The notes beneath the pieces are model-generated. The model did no database searches. It was not told the DNA's origin and saw only the letters and a program-made list of their open reading frames with translations. Below, one piece after another: positions 1-10,032 of a stretch of 64,000 bases of DNA (position 1 is its first letter; each line of letters begins with the position of its first letter). The translations under genes were made by a program, and so were the position numbers. Origin of the DNA: Novosphingobium decolorationis (lineage in GTDB: Bacteria > Pseudomonadota > Alphaproteobacteria > Sphingomonadales > Sphingomonadaceae); NCBI RefSeq assembly GCF_018417475.1, contig NZ_CP054856.1:2945001-3009000 (forward strand), in the 5' to 3' direction.

Positions 1-124
1 CGTTGGGCAGGACGGCCGTGCCGAGCACCTTGACCTGGAACTTGCCGTCCGGACTGCCAGCCATGGCGGGCGTGGAAAGGGCAGTGGCCGCGGCCAGGGC
101 GACGAACATCGTCATCTTGCGCAT
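1..124 (-). CDS. ompW: OmpW-family outer-membrane protein, 3' part outside window
   Basis: Only the N-terminus is present: about 20 residues of signal peptide (MRKMTMF, a hydrophobic Ala-rich core, then a TPAMA cleavage site), followed by SPDGKFQVKVLGTAVLPN, which matches the start of mature OmpW barrels. OmpW-type proteins are eight-stranded outer-membrane channels for small hydrophobic molecules. The ATG at 124 is preferred because GGAAGAA (131-137) lies six bases upstream of it; in-frame ATGs at 130 and 139 are alternatives. The gene is divergent from ccoN, and an FNR-type box at 221-234 lies about 100 bases upstream. This fits the oxygen control known for ompW/oprG in other proteobacteria. 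Family assignment rests on about 40 residues, so it is likely rather than certain. Confidence 0.65.
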   Translation of the reverse strand, partial: MRKMTMFVALAAATALSTPAMAGSPDGKFQVKVLGTAVLPN

Positions 125-220
125 AGTCATTTCTTCCATTGCCGCCGGGGCCGCACCATGCGTGTCCCCCCTCTTGAGCGGCTGCGGAAATGCCTTTGCG
201 GCAATTGCGAGCAAGTTGAT

Positions 221-234
221 TTGATCGCGCGCAA
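221..234. promoter_or_regulatory. Putative FNR/FnrL box, ompW side
   Basis: The sequence TTGAT-CGCG-CGCAA keeps one perfect FNR half-site and one degenerate half-site. The same degenerate half-site (CGCAA) recurs in the hemN box at 8393. It lies 97 bases upstream of the ompW ATG, and 41 bases separate it from the ccoN-side box. Confidence 0.5.
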
Positions 235-274
235 AACAACGGAAAGCTGCGTTTAAATTCATTGCTCGTGCAAT

Positions 275-288
275 TTGATCATTATCAA
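275..288. promoter_or_regulatory. Perfect FNR/FnrL box upstream of ccoN
   Basis: TTGAT-CATT-ATCAA is an exact match to the FNR/Anr/FnrL consensus TTGAT-N4-ATCAA. It ends 67 bases before the ccoN start codon, which leaves room for a class II promoter (box centred near -41.5) and a short leader. Microaerobic FNR activation of ccoNOQP is well established in alphaproteobacteria. Confidence 0.85.
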
Positions 289-355
289 TGCTGGATCAGG
301 TGTTACTCTCCAAGGCGTTCGTCAGGTTCAGCAACAGTCTCGAAAGAGAAATGAT

Positions 356-2017
<1,662 letters not shown>

Positions 2018-2042
2018 AGCGCTTGGAAAGGGAACAGGTAAA

Positions 2043-2792
2043 ATGACTTCCATGACCGAGCGCCACAAGAAGCTCGAAAAGAACATCACCCTGCTCGGCG
2101 TCTGCGCCTTTGGTGCGGTGATCGTGGGCGGCATCGTCGAGATCGCCCCGCTGTTCTGGATCGACAACACCATCGAGAAGGTGGAGGGGATGCGCCCCTA
2201 CACCCCGCTCGAACAGGCCGGCCGCGACATCTACGTGCGCGAGGGGTGCTACGTGTGCCATAGCCAGATGATCCGTCCCTTCCGCGACGAGGTCGAGCGC
2301 TATGGCCACTACAGCCTCGCCGCCGAATCGATGTACGACCACCCGTTCCAGTGGGGCTCCAAGCGTACCGGGCCGGACCTGGCGCGCGTGGGCCTGCGCT
2401 ACTCGGACAGCTGGCACGTCCAGCACCTCACCGACCCGCAGTCGGTGGTGCCCGAGAGCGTGATGCCCAAGTACGGGTTCCTCGCCGAGAACGACCTCGA
2501 CGTCCCCGACATCGCGGCCAACCTCACCGCGCTGCGCCATGTCGGGGTGCCCTACACCGACAAGGACATCGAGATGGCCATGGCCGACCTGTCGGCCCAG
2601 GCCGACCCGATGGCCGACGCCGGCGACCTCGAGGAGCGCTATCCCAAGTCGCAGATCCGCGACTTCGACGGCGACCCTTCACGCCTGACCGAAATGGACG
2701 CGCTGGTCGCCTACCTGCAGATGCTGGGCACCCTCGTCGACGTCAACGACGCGGCGGCTCAGGAGGAACTCGCTTCGGAGAAGGGGCGATGA
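2043..2792 (+). CDS. ccoO: cbb3-type cytochrome c oxidase subunit II (mono-haem)
   Basis: Membrane-anchored cytochrome c subunit that passes electrons from CcoP to CcoN. The 249-residue product has one N-terminal transmembrane anchor (about residues 17-40) and one haem-c site, C69-Y-V-C-H73 in [12 protein letters not shown], the family signature. Axial-ligand methionines such as VMPKYG follow. The start is ATG 2043 ([10 protein letters not shown]); a second in-frame ATG at 2052 is also possible. Its stop overlaps the ccoQ start (ATGA), indicating translational coupling. Confidence 0.97.
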   Translation: MTSMTERHKKLEKNITLLGVCAFGAVIVGGIVEIAPLFWIDNTIEKVEGMRPYTPLEQAGRDIYVREGCYVCHSQMIRPFRDEVERYGHYSLAAESMYDHPFQWGSKRTGPDLARVGLRYSDSWHVQHLTDPQSVVPESVMPKYGFLAENDLDVPDIAANLTALRHVGVPYTDKDIEMAMADLSAQADPMADAGDLEERYPKSQIRDFDGDPSRLTEMDALVAYLQMLGTLVDVNDAAAQEELASEKGR

Positions 2793-2959
2793 ACGCGCAC
2801 TCCACTTACGAGACGCTGCGGCACATCGCCGACAGCTGGGGGCTCCTCGCCATGATGCTGGTCTTCCTCGTGCTCGTCGCCTGGCCTTTCCGGCCGGGCC
2901 ACCGGGCCAGGAACGAGGAAGCTGCCACCATGATCTTCAAGGACGAGAACGATGGCTGA
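2789..2959 (+). CDS. ccoQ: cbb3 oxidase small subunit CcoQ
   Basis: A 56-residue protein ([18 protein letters not shown]...) with a single membrane helix around residues 19-34, then the basic [13 protein letters not shown] segment and a short acidic tail. This is the classic CcoQ/FixQ layout, including the W-P-x-R-P-G-like end of the helix. CcoQ stabilises the assembled oxidase. It starts on the ATGA overlapping the ccoO stop, and its own end overlaps the ccoP start by eight bases. Confidence 0.9.
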   Translation: MNAHSTYETLRHIADSWGLLAMMLVFLVLVAWPFRPGHRARNEEAATMIFKDENDG

Positions 2960-3896
2960 CAAGCGTTTTGACGAAGCCACGCAGACCGAGACCGTCGGCC
3001 ACGAATGGGACGGGATCGAGGAACTGAACACGCCGCTGCCGCGCTGGTGGCTCTGGACCTTCTACGCCTGCATCGTCTTTGCGATCGGCTATACCGTGGC
3101 CTACCCGGCCTGGCCGGGGATCAGCTCGGCCACGCAGGGCGTCCTGGGCTGGACCAGCCGTGGGCAGCTCGCCAAGGAAATGGACGAGGCCGCCGCAGCG
3201 CGCGCCAGGACCGTCGCCTCGCTGGCCGACATGCCGATCGAGGAACTGCCCCAGCACCCCGAACTGATGCGCGCGGCGGTTGCGGGCGGCTCGGCGGCCT
3301 TCAAGGTCAACTGCGTGCAGTGCCACGGCGCGGGCGCAGCAGGTTCGAAGGGCTATCCCAACCTCAACGACGACGACTGGCTGTGGGGCGGTGACCTCCA
3401 GACCATCGAGACCACGCTCATCTACGGTATCCGCCAGCCGGGCGAAGAGATGACGCGCCAGTCGATGATGCCCAACTTCGGCAGCGACGGCCTGCTCGAT
3501 GCTGGTCAGATCCGCGATGTGGCCGGCTATGTCCTCAGCCTCTCGGGCAAGGAGAAGACGAGCGCGGCCACCCAGCGCGGCGCGCAGGTCTTTGCCGACA
3601 ACTGCGCGGTCTGCCACGGCGAGAACGCGAAGGGCAACCGGGATCTGGGTGCTCCCAACCTCTCGGACGCGATCTGGCTCGACGGGGGCAGCAAGGCCGA
3701 AGTCGAAGCGCAGATCCACCACCCGCATCACGGCGTGATGCCGGCCTGGGGCGAACGCCTCGATCCGGTCACGATCAAGATGCTGGCCGCCTACGTCCAC
3801 TCGCTGGGCGGCGGCGAGGAGTTCGCGGCACCGGTGGCCGATGCGGCACCTGAAGGCGAGGATATCGCCGAAGAGGCCGCCGAGACACGCGAGTAA
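2952..3896 (+). CDS. ccoP: cbb3-type cytochrome c oxidase subunit III (di-haem)
   Basis: Di-haem cytochrome c subunit that accepts electrons from soluble cytochrome c or the bc1 complex. The 314 residues begin with a CcoP N-terminal domain with one membrane helix (about 31-53; PLPRWWLWTFY is the family signature). Two cytochrome c domains follow, with haem motifs C121-V-Q-C-H125 and C218-A-V-C-H222 and later methionine ligands (MMPNFG and VMPAWG). The C-terminus is a short acidic Ala-Glu tail. It is the last gene of ccoNOQP, followed by a strong hairpin at 3922-3948. Confidence 0.97.
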   Translation: MADKRFDEATQTETVGHEWDGIEELNTPLPRWWLWTFYACIVFAIGYTVAYPAWPGISSATQGVLGWTSRGQLAKEMDEAAAARARTVASLADMPIEELPQHPELMRAAVAGGSAAFKVNCVQCHGAGAAGSKGYPNLNDDDWLWGGDLQTIETTLIYGIRQPGEEMTRQSMMPNFGSDGLLDAGQIRDVAGYVLSLSGKEKTSAATQRGAQVFADNCAVCHGENAKGNRDLGAPNLSDAIWLDGGSKAEVEAQIHHPHHGVMPAWGERLDPVTIKMLAAYVHSLGGGEEFAAPVADAAPEGEDIAEEAAETRE

Positions 3897-3921
3897 CACA
3901 GGACTGACAACGGACTGACAG

Positions 3922-3948
3922 GGGCCGGGGTGGCAAGGACCCCGGCCC
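3922..3948 (+). terminator. Hairpin after ccoP, likely terminator or processing site
   Basis: A perfect 10-bp inverted repeat, GGGCCGGGGT/ACCCCGGCCC with a 7-base loop, lies 25 bases after the ccoP stop. No good T-run follows, so it may be an attenuator or a 3'-end stabiliser rather than a canonical intrinsic terminator. It separates ccoNOQP from ccoGHIS. Confidence 0.6.
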
Positions 3949-4050
3949 GACCCTTCAGGCGTATCCCGGTCTTTCGCCCCCATCGCGTAAGCCGGACCAC
4001 ACCTTCCGGGCCGCTCAGCCCCCCATTTCGATGACGGGCGGACAACGGAC

Positions 4051-5511
4051 ATGAACAAGCCAGAACCGATCACCCCCAGCGCCGAGGCTCCGGTCTCGCT
4101 CTATGCCAAGCACGAGCCGGTCTTCAACCGGCGCATCGATGGCAAGTTTCGCCGCATCAAGTGGGCGATCATGGCGGCGTGCCTGGCGATCTACTGGGTG
4201 ACCCCCTGGCTGCGCTGGGACCGCGGTCCCTATGCGCCCGACCAGGCGGTGCTGATCGACCTTGAACACCGCCGTTTCTACATGTTCGGCATCGAGATCT
4301 GGCCCCAGGAATTCTATTTCGTGGCGGGCCTCCTCATCATGGCGGGCATCGGCCTGTTCCTGGTGACGAGCGCGGTGGGCCGTGCGTGGTGCGGCTATGC
4401 CTGCCCGCAGACGGTCTGGACCGACCTGTTCCAGCACGTCGACCGCCTTATCGACGGGGACCGCAACGCGCGGTTTCGCCTCTACAAGGCCCCCTGGGGC
4501 CCGGCCAAGATCGCGCGGCGCGTGTTCAAGTGGGCGATCTATCTCGCGATCTCCTTCGCCACGGGCGGCGCGTGGATCTTCTACTTCGCCGATGCCCCCA
4601 CGCTCCACCAGGAGTTCTGGAGCGGCACGGCCGCGCCCGTCGCCTACGGCACGGTGCTTGTCCTCACGCTCACCACCTTTGCGCTGGGCGGTTTCATGCG
4701 CGAGCAGGTGTGCATCTACATGTGCCCCTGGCCGCGCATCCAGACCGCGATGCTCGATGAGAAGAGCCTCATCGTCACCTACAAGGAGTGGCGCGGCGAG
4801 AAGCGCGGCAGCCTCAAGAAGGCGCAGAAGAACCCCGGCGAATACGGCGACTGCATCGACTGCAACCAGTGCGTGGCGGTCTGCCCGACCGGCATCGACA
4901 TCCGCGAGGGGCCGCAGATCGGCTGCATCACCTGCGCGCTGTGCATCGATGCCTGCGACCGCGTCATGGCCGAGACCGGCCGCCCGCGCGGCCTCATCGA
5001 CTACGCGACGCTGGAAGACGCGGAGAACGAGAAGAAGGGCCATCCGCCCACCCGGCACGCCAAGCTGATCTGGCGCCCGCGCACGCTCGTCTACTTCGCG
5101 GTCTGGGCGGGGATCGGACTGGGTCTGCTCTTCATGCTGGGCACGCGCGTCCACACCGATGTCTCGGTCGCCAAGGACCGCAACCCGCCCTATATTCTGA
5201 TGAGCGATGGTTCGGTGCGCAACGGCTATACCCTGCGCCTGCACAACATGCAGAACCGCCCGCGCGACATGGTCCTTGGCATCGAGGGCCTGCCCGGGGC
5301 GGTGATGTGGACCGAGGACATGGCCCGTGAGGCCGCTTCGCGGACCCTGACGCGCACCGTCGCGCCCGATGCGACGCAGGTCGTGCGGGTCTATGTGGTG
5401 GCGCCAGAGGACACCCGCGACCAGGATTTCGCCTTCACCCTGGAAGCGCAGGGGGAAGAGCGTGAAAGCGATACCGCCAAGGCGCAGTTCGATGCGCCCG
5501 GAGATGAATGA
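4051..5511 (+). CDS. ccoG: cytochrome c oxidase accessory protein CcoG (FixG)
   Basis: Polyferredoxin-like membrane protein of the ccoGHIS cluster, implicated in Cu(II) reduction during cbb3 assembly. The 486-residue product has several N-terminal membrane helices and CGYACPQTVWTD and CIYMCPWPRIQ motifs. A two-cluster 4Fe-4S ferredoxin region starts at Cys268 (CIDCNQCVAVCP, then CITCALCIDAC). One more helix follows (about 350-370), then a periplasmic Ig-like C-terminal domain (FixG_C). The stop overlaps the ccoH start. Confidence 0.96.
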   Translation: MNKPEPITPSAEAPVSLYAKHEPVFNRRIDGKFRRIKWAIMAACLAIYWVTPWLRWDRGPYAPDQAVLIDLEHRRFYMFGIEIWPQEFYFVAGLLIMAGIGLFLVTSAVGRAWCGYACPQTVWTDLFQHVDRLIDGDRNARFRLYKAPWGPAKIARRVFKWAIYLAISFATGGAWIFYFADAPTLHQEFWSGTAAPVAYGTVLVLTLTTFALGGFMREQVCIYMCPWPRIQTAMLDEKSLIVTYKEWRGEKRGSLKKAQKNPGEYGDCIDCNQCVAVCPTGIDIREGPQIGCITCALCIDACDRVMAETGRPRGLIDYATLEDAENEKKGHPPTRHAKLIWRPRTLVYFAVWAGIGLGLLFMLGTRVHTDVSVAKDRNPPYILMSDGSVRNGYTLRLHNMQNRPRDMVLGIEGLPGAVMWTEDMAREAASRTLTRTVAPDATQVVRVYVVAPEDTRDQDFAFTLEAQGEERESDTAKAQFDAPGDE

Positions 5512-5993
5512 TGGCAGGTGACACGAACATGGCGAAACGCCCCACGCGCAAGCCCTTTACCGGCAAGCACATGACCCTGATCCTGGTGGCCGGCTTCACG
5601 GTCATCGTAGGGGTCAACGTGTTCATGGCCACGCTGGCGAGCCGTACCTTTGGCGGCATTGTCGTCGAGAACTCCTACGTCGCCAGCCAGAAGTTCAACA
5701 CCTGGCTCGACGAGGCCCGCCGCGAGGAAGCGCTGGGCTGGCAGGTCGCGGTTGCGCGGCGCGGCGATGGCCGCCTCCAGCTCGAGCTCACCGGCGCGCC
5801 CGAAGACGCGCAGGTTCTCGCCGAGGCGCGCCACCCGCTCGGCCACAAGCCCGACCAGGCGCTGACCTTCACGCGCGGGTCGGACGGGACCTGGGCCAGC
5901 GACGCCGTCCTGCCCGAAGGGCGCTGGACGCTGCGCCTGCGTGTCGAGACGCCCGAGGGCGCGGTCTGGCGGACAGAGCGGGCCGTGCTGTGA
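5508..5993 (+). CDS. ccoH: cbb3 oxidase assembly protein CcoH (FixH)
   Basis: A 161-residue protein with a single N-terminal membrane helix (about residues 23-45, LILVAGFTVIVGVNVFMATL) and a periplasmic FixH domain with the conserved region around NSYVASQKFN. CcoH associates with the cbb3 complex and is needed for its assembly. A GGAG motif precedes ATG 5508, and an ATG immediately follows at 5511. MAKR (5529) is a further possible start. It overlaps ccoG by four bases and ccoI by four. Confidence 0.93.
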   Translation: MMAGDTNMAKRPTRKPFTGKHMTLILVAGFTVIVGVNVFMATLASRTFGGIVVENSYVASQKFNTWLDEARREEALGWQVAVARRGDGRLQLELTGAPEDAQVLAEARHPLGHKPDQALTFTRGSDGTWASDAVLPEGRWTLRLRVETPEGAVWRTERAVL

Positions 5994-8158
5994 ACGCGCC
6001 CGTCACCGATCTCGTGGCGCCGTCCCCGGACACCGCCGCGACACCCGAGGCCGATTTCGTCGACAGCCGCTTCACGGTTCCGGGCATGCGCTGTGCGGGC
6101 TGCATCGCCAAGGTCGAGCGCGGGCTGGGCGCGATCGCAGGGGTGGAGGCTGCGCGCGTCAACTTCTCGGCCAAGCGCGTCGCCGTCCACCATGCCGCCG
6201 CGATCACCGACGATGACCTGATCGAGGCCCTGCGCAAGCTCGGCTTCGAGGCCGAACGCGCCGCCGAAAACCCGCTGGCGCGCGACGATGGCGAACAGCG
6301 CCGATTGGCGCGTGCGCTGGCTGTGTCCGGGTTTGGCATGATGAACATCATGCTGCTCTCGGTATCGGTCTGGTCGGGCGCGGACGCGATCACGCGCGAC
6401 ATGTTCCACTGGATCAGCGCGCTTATCGCGGTGCCGGTGATCGCCTATGCCGGGCGCCCCTTCTTCGCCTCGGCCGCGATGGCGCTGCGCTATCGGCGCA
6501 CCAACATGGATGTGCCTATCAGCATCGGTGTGCTGCTCGCCACGGGCATGAGCCTCTATGAGACGCTGACCGGCGGCCCCCACGCCTATTTCGACGGCGC
6601 GGTGATGCTGCTCTTTTTCCTGCTCGCAGGGCGCGTTCTCGACGCGATGATGCGCAGCCGCGCGCGCTCGGGGATTGCCGCGCTGCTGGGCCGTATGGGC
6701 AAGGGCGCGCAAGTGCTGAACCCGGACGGCTCGACCCGCTACGTCGCGGCCGAGGGGTTGGCGCCCAACATGGTCATGCTGGTGGCCGCGGGCGAATCAC
6801 TCGCCGCCGATGGCGTGATCGTGGAAGGGCGCACCCGCGTCGATTCCTCGATGCTGACGGGCGAGAGCGATCCCCGCCCCGTGCTGGAGGGCGAGACCAT
6901 TCATGCCGGCATGATCAACCTGGGCGATCCGGTCCGGGTCAAGGTGACGGCGGCCGCGCAGGACACCGCGATTGCCGACATCGCGCGCCTCATGGACGAG
7001 GCCGGACAGTCGCGCTCGCGCTACGTGCGCATCGCCGACCGCGCCTCGCGCCTCTATGCGCCCGCCGTGCACAGCCTCGCCGCGCTCAGCTTCCTGGGCT
7101 GGTGGCTGGCGGGGGCAGGGGTCTACAAGTCGCTCCTCATCGCTGTCGCAGTGCTCATCATCACCTGCCCTTGCGCGCTGGGCCTCGCCGTGCCCGCGGC
7201 GCAGGTTGTCGCCTCGGGCGCGCTCATGCGCCGGGGCCTGCTCATCAAGGACGGTTCCGCGCTCGAACGTCTGGCCGAGGTGGATCAGGTGCTGTTCGAC
7301 AAGACCGGTACGCTGACGCTGGGCGAACCGCGCCCGGTGGACCTGGACGTGCTCGATGCGCAAGGGCGCAGCGTGGCGCTCGCGCTGGCGCAGGCGAGCC
7401 GTCATCCGCTCAGCCGCGGGCTGGCCAAGGCGCTGCGTGCCGCAGGTACCGAGCCCGCCGTGCTCGACGGCGTCAGCGAGGAAGCCGGGCAGGGCATGCA
7501 GGCGCGCTACCAGGGCCGCGACGTCGCGTTGCTGCGCCCCGAATTCGAGGTGGGCGGACTTGCCGTTGACCTGCTTGTCGATGGCTCGCGTACACGCCTT
7601 GCCTTCTCCGATCCGCTGCGTCCCGATGTGCGCGAAACACTGGCAGAGCTTTCCGGGCAGGGCGTCACGGCGGCCATCGTTTCGGGCGACCGCGAAACCT
7701 CCGTTGGCGCCGTCGCCAAGGACCTTGGGCTGTTCGCCACCCATTCGATGAAGCCGGCCGGAAAGCTGGCGCTGCTCGAGCGGCTGAAGGGCGCAGGTCA
7801 CTTCCCGCTGATGGTCGGCGATGGCCTCAACGACGGGCCGGCCCTTGCCGGTGCGCATGTCTCCATTGCGCCGGGCGGGGCCAGTGATGTCAGCCAGCAG
7901 GCGGCCGATGCGGTCTTCGTGGGCGAGCGCCTGATGCCGGTCGCGCTGGCGCTGCGCGTGGCGCGCCGGACCATGGCGATCGTGCGCCAGAACTTCGCGA
8001 TGGCCGCGATCTACAACGTCTTTGCCGTGCCGCTTGCCATTGCGGGCCATGTGACCCCGCTCGTCGCCGCGATCGCGATGTCGGGCAGTTCGCTGGTCGT
8101 CGTGGGCAATTCGCTGCGTCTTGCCCGCGCGGCGGGCCGGGCAAGCGAGCAGGCGTAA
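5990..8158 (+). CDS. ccoI: Cu(+) exporting P1B-type ATPase CcoI (FixI)
   Basis: ATP-driven copper pump that supplies copper for CuB of the cbb3 oxidase. The 722 residues comprise an N-terminal heavy-metal domain with GMRC-A-G-C (Cys35/Cys38), eight predicted membrane helices, an actuator loop with LTGES, the transport motif C393-P-C395 (TCPCALGLAVP), phosphorylation motif D437-KTGT, and the GDGLNDGPAL hinge. The start is a GTG at 5990 overlapping the ccoH stop; there is no better ATG before the metal-binding domain. It is distinguished from CopA by its position between ccoH and ccoS. Confidence 0.95.
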   Translation: MNAPVTDLVAPSPDTAATPEADFVDSRFTVPGMRCAGCIAKVERGLGAIAGVEAARVNFSAKRVAVHHAAAITDDDLIEALRKLGFEAERAAENPLARDDGEQRRLARALAVSGFGMMNIMLLSVSVWSGADAITRDMFHWISALIAVPVIAYAGRPFFASAAMALRYRRTNMDVPISIGVLLATGMSLYETLTGGPHAYFDGAVMLLFFLLAGRVLDAMMRSRARSGIAALLGRMGKGAQVLNPDGSTRYVAAEGLAPNMVMLVAAGESLAADGVIVEGRTRVDSSMLTGESDPRPVLEGETIHAGMINLGDPVRVKVTAAAQDTAIADIARLMDEAGQSRSRYVRIADRASRLYAPAVHSLAALSFLGWWLAGAGVYKSLLIAVAVLIITCPCALGLAVPAAQVVASGALMRRGLLIKDGSALERLAEVDQVLFDKTGTLTLGEPRPVDLDVLDAQGRSVALALAQASRHPLSRGLAKALRAAGTEPAVLDGVSEEAGQGMQARYQGRDVALLRPEFEVGGLAVDLLVDGSRTRLAFSDPLRPDVRETLAELSGQGVTAAIVSGDRETSVGAVAKDLGLFATHSMKPAGKLALLERLKGAGHFPLMVGDGLNDGPALAGAHVSIAPGGASDVSQQAADAVFVGERLMPVALALRVARRTMAIVRQNFAMAAIYNVFAVPLAIAGHVTPLVAAIAMSGSSLVVVGNSLRLARAAGRASEQA

Positions 8159-8167
8159 GCGCGCACC

Positions 8168-8335
8168 ATGACGATCCTTGGCTTTCTGATTCCGCTCGCG
8201 CTCATCATGGGGCTCGTTGGCCTGGTCGGCTTCTTCTGGGCGATGAAGAGTGGCCAGTTCGAGGACCTCGACGGGGCGGCCAACCGCATCCTCATCGACG
8301 AGGAAGATGACAGCGACGACGCCGCGAAGGGGTGA
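8168..8335 (+). CDS. ccoS: cbb3 oxidase assembly protein CcoS
   Basis: A 55-residue protein (MTILGFLIPLALIMGLVG...) with one N-terminal helix and the FxWAxKSGQFEDLDGAANRIL signature of CcoS/FixS. A very acidic tail (DEEDDSDDAA) follows. CcoS is needed for cofactor insertion into cbb3 oxidase. It lies nine bases after ccoI and ends the ccoGHIS operon. Confidence 0.95.
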   Translation: MTILGFLIPLALIMGLVGLVGFFWAMKSGQFEDLDGAANRILIDEEDDSDDAAKG

Positions 8336-8392
8336 GGACAAGGCGCCCTTTCGGCCCTGCAATCATCCCCTGTGCGATCTTGTCGGCGTGGC

Positions 8393-8406
8393 TTGATCAA
8401 TCGCAA
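8393..8406. promoter_or_regulatory. Putative FNR/FnrL box upstream of hemN
   Basis: TTGAT-CAAT-CGCAA has one perfect FNR half-site and a CGCAA half-site, the reverse of TTGCG, which is common in alphaproteobacterial FnrL sites. It ends 35 bases before the ATG at 8442 and overlaps an upstream in-frame ATG at 8406, which argues against that upstream start. Confidence 0.65.
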
Positions 8407-8441
8407 TGAAGCGCGCGGTGGGATCGCCCAAGGTCCCCTGC

Positions 8442-9755
8442 ATGTGGACATATCACCCCGATCTGCTGGCGGTCCCGGTACCGCGCTACACGAGCTTCCC
8501 GACCGCGGCCGAATTCGGCGACGAGGTGGGCGAAGGCGACTTCGTCCAGGCTCTCGCCGACGTGCGCGGGGACATATCGCTCTACGTGCACATTCCGTTC
8601 TGCGAGAAGATCTGCTGGTACTGCGGGTGCAACACGAGCGCGGCCAACAAGGCCGAACGCGTGGCAAGCTATCTCGACGCCCTCAACCACGAGATCGGCC
8701 TGGTCGCCGAGCGTGTGCCCAAGGGCGCAAAGGTCTCGCGCATCGCCTTTGGCGGGGGCAGTCCCAACGGCATCTCGCCCATCGACTTCGTGCGCATCGT
8801 CGACACGCTGATCGTGCATTTCGGGGTGACGAACCCGGTCATGTCGATCGAACTCGATCCGCGAACGCTGGGCTCGGAATGGGCCTCGGTGATCGGAGCC
8901 ATTGGCATCGAGAGGGCGAGCCTTGGCGTGCAGACGTTCGCGCCGCACCTTCAGGAAGCCATCGGCCGCGTCCAGCCGACCCGCATGATCGAGAATTCGA
9001 CCGCGATGCTCCGCGCGGCGGGGATCACCTCGCTGAACTTCGACCTGATGTACGGGCTTCCCGGACAGACCATGGCCGATCTTGACGCTTCGCTCGAACA
9101 GACCGTGGCTCTGGGCGCGGACCGTATCGCGCTGTTCGGATATGCCCACGTCCCGCACATGATCCCGCGCCAGCGCAAGATCGACGCCAGCGACCTGCCC
9201 GACGCCCAGGCGCGCTTCGCGATGGCCGCGCATGGCTATTCCTTCCTGCTCGATGCGGGCTACGTGCCGGTCGGTTTCGACCACTTTGCCCTGCCCGGCG
9301 ACGGTCTTGCGCAGGCCATGTTGAAGGGCACCTTGCGGCGCAACTTCCAGGGCTTCACCGAGGACCCGTCCGAAGTGCTGCTGGGGCTGGGCGCTTCGGC
9401 GATCAGCGGCTTCCCGGGCCTGCTCGCCCAGAACGAGAAGAACACCGGGCGCTACCGCATGATGCTTTCGCAGGACCGGCTGCCGGTGAACCGGGGCATC
9501 GCGCGCACGGCGCAGGACCAGCACCGCGGCGCGGTGATCGAGGCGCTGCTGTGCCGGGGCCGCGCGCGGATTGGCGAGACCCTGCGCGCCGAGGCCTTGC
9601 CGCTGCTGCGCCCCTATCTCGATGCGGACCTGTGCGAGATCGATGGCGAGGATCTTGTCATCCGACCGGGCGGCGTGCCTTACGCGCGCTCGATCGCGGC
9701 GCGTTTCGATCCCTATCGCAAGGATTCGCTGCGGCGCTTCAGTTCCGCGGTTTGA
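8442..9755 (+). CDS. hemN: oxygen-independent coproporphyrinogen III dehydrogenase
   Basis: Radical SAM enzyme that converts coproporphyrinogen III to protoporphyrinogen IX without O2, making haem for the oxidases encoded on both sides. The 437-residue product carries the radical-SAM cluster motif C54-EKI-C58-WY-C61-G-C and the glycine-rich AFGGGSPN motif, then the HemN C-terminal domain. The start at 8442 (MWTYHPDLLAVPVPRYTS) matches the conserved HemN N-terminus and has AAGG seven bases upstream. The ATG at 8406 lies in the FNR box. HemN is favoured over a HemW-like paralogue by its length and by the extra cysteine after the CxxxCxxC motif. The 3' end overlaps the convergent PilZ gene. Confidence 0.94.
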   Translation: MWTYHPDLLAVPVPRYTSFPTAAEFGDEVGEGDFVQALADVRGDISLYVHIPFCEKICWYCGCNTSAANKAERVASYLDALNHEIGLVAERVPKGAKVSRIAFGGGSPNGISPIDFVRIVDTLIVHFGVTNPVMSIELDPRTLGSEWASVIGAIGIERASLGVQTFAPHLQEAIGRVQPTRMIENSTAMLRAAGITSLNFDLMYGLPGQTMADLDASLEQTVALGADRIALFGYAHVPHMIPRQRKIDASDLPDAQARFAMAAHGYSFLLDAGYVPVGFDHFALPGDGLAQAMLKGTLRRNFQGFTEDPSEVLLGLGASAISGFPGLLAQNEKNTGRYRMMLSQDRLPVNRGIARTAQDQHRGAVIEALLCRGRARIGETLRAEALPLLRPYLDADLCEIDGEDLVIRPGGVPYARSIAARFDPYRKDSLRRFSSAV

Positions 9756-10032
9756 GCGCGCCCTCGCGGGTGTCGAACTCGACCCCGAAGAGATTGCCCT
9801 CGCGCCAGCGCACCAGGCCCCACAGCTCCTGACCGTCCTCCAGCCGGGCGCGCACGACGCTCTCGGCGGGCGGCGGTGTGCCGAGTGCGGCTGCGCTCAG
9901 CCCGCGTGAGGATATGTCGCGCACCATTACCTCGATCGGCTGGCCACAGGCGTCGGTGAGCGCAAAGCGCGCGCACTGGCGCAGCCGCCGTTCGCGCGGG
10001 GTCGGGGTCGGTCGAAAGCGGTCATGTCCCAT
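9739..10032 (-). CDS. PilZ-domain protein, putative c-di-GMP receptor
   Basis: A 97-residue single-domain protein. It has the two PilZ ligand motifs: an arginine-rich RERRLRQCARF box near residue 13 and D-I-S-S-R-G (about 40-45), followed by beta strands ending in LVRWREGNLFGVEFDT, the typical PilZ tail. Such stand-alone PilZ proteins bind cyclic di-GMP and act on partner proteins. There is no membrane segment, so it should be cytosolic. It overlaps the hemN 3' end by 17 bases. An FNR-like box lies 126 bases upstream of its start. Confidence 0.85.
   Translation of the reverse strand: MGHDRFRPTPTPRERRLRQCARFALTDACGQPIEVMVRDISSRGLSAAALGTPPPAESVVRARLEDGQELWGLVRWREGNLFGVEFDTREGALKPRN

Noticed and set aside
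3-224. A 73-codon plus-strand frame at the window start
   Set aside because: It is antisense to the ompW signal peptide and then runs through the ompW leader with the FNR box; no ribosome site or family.
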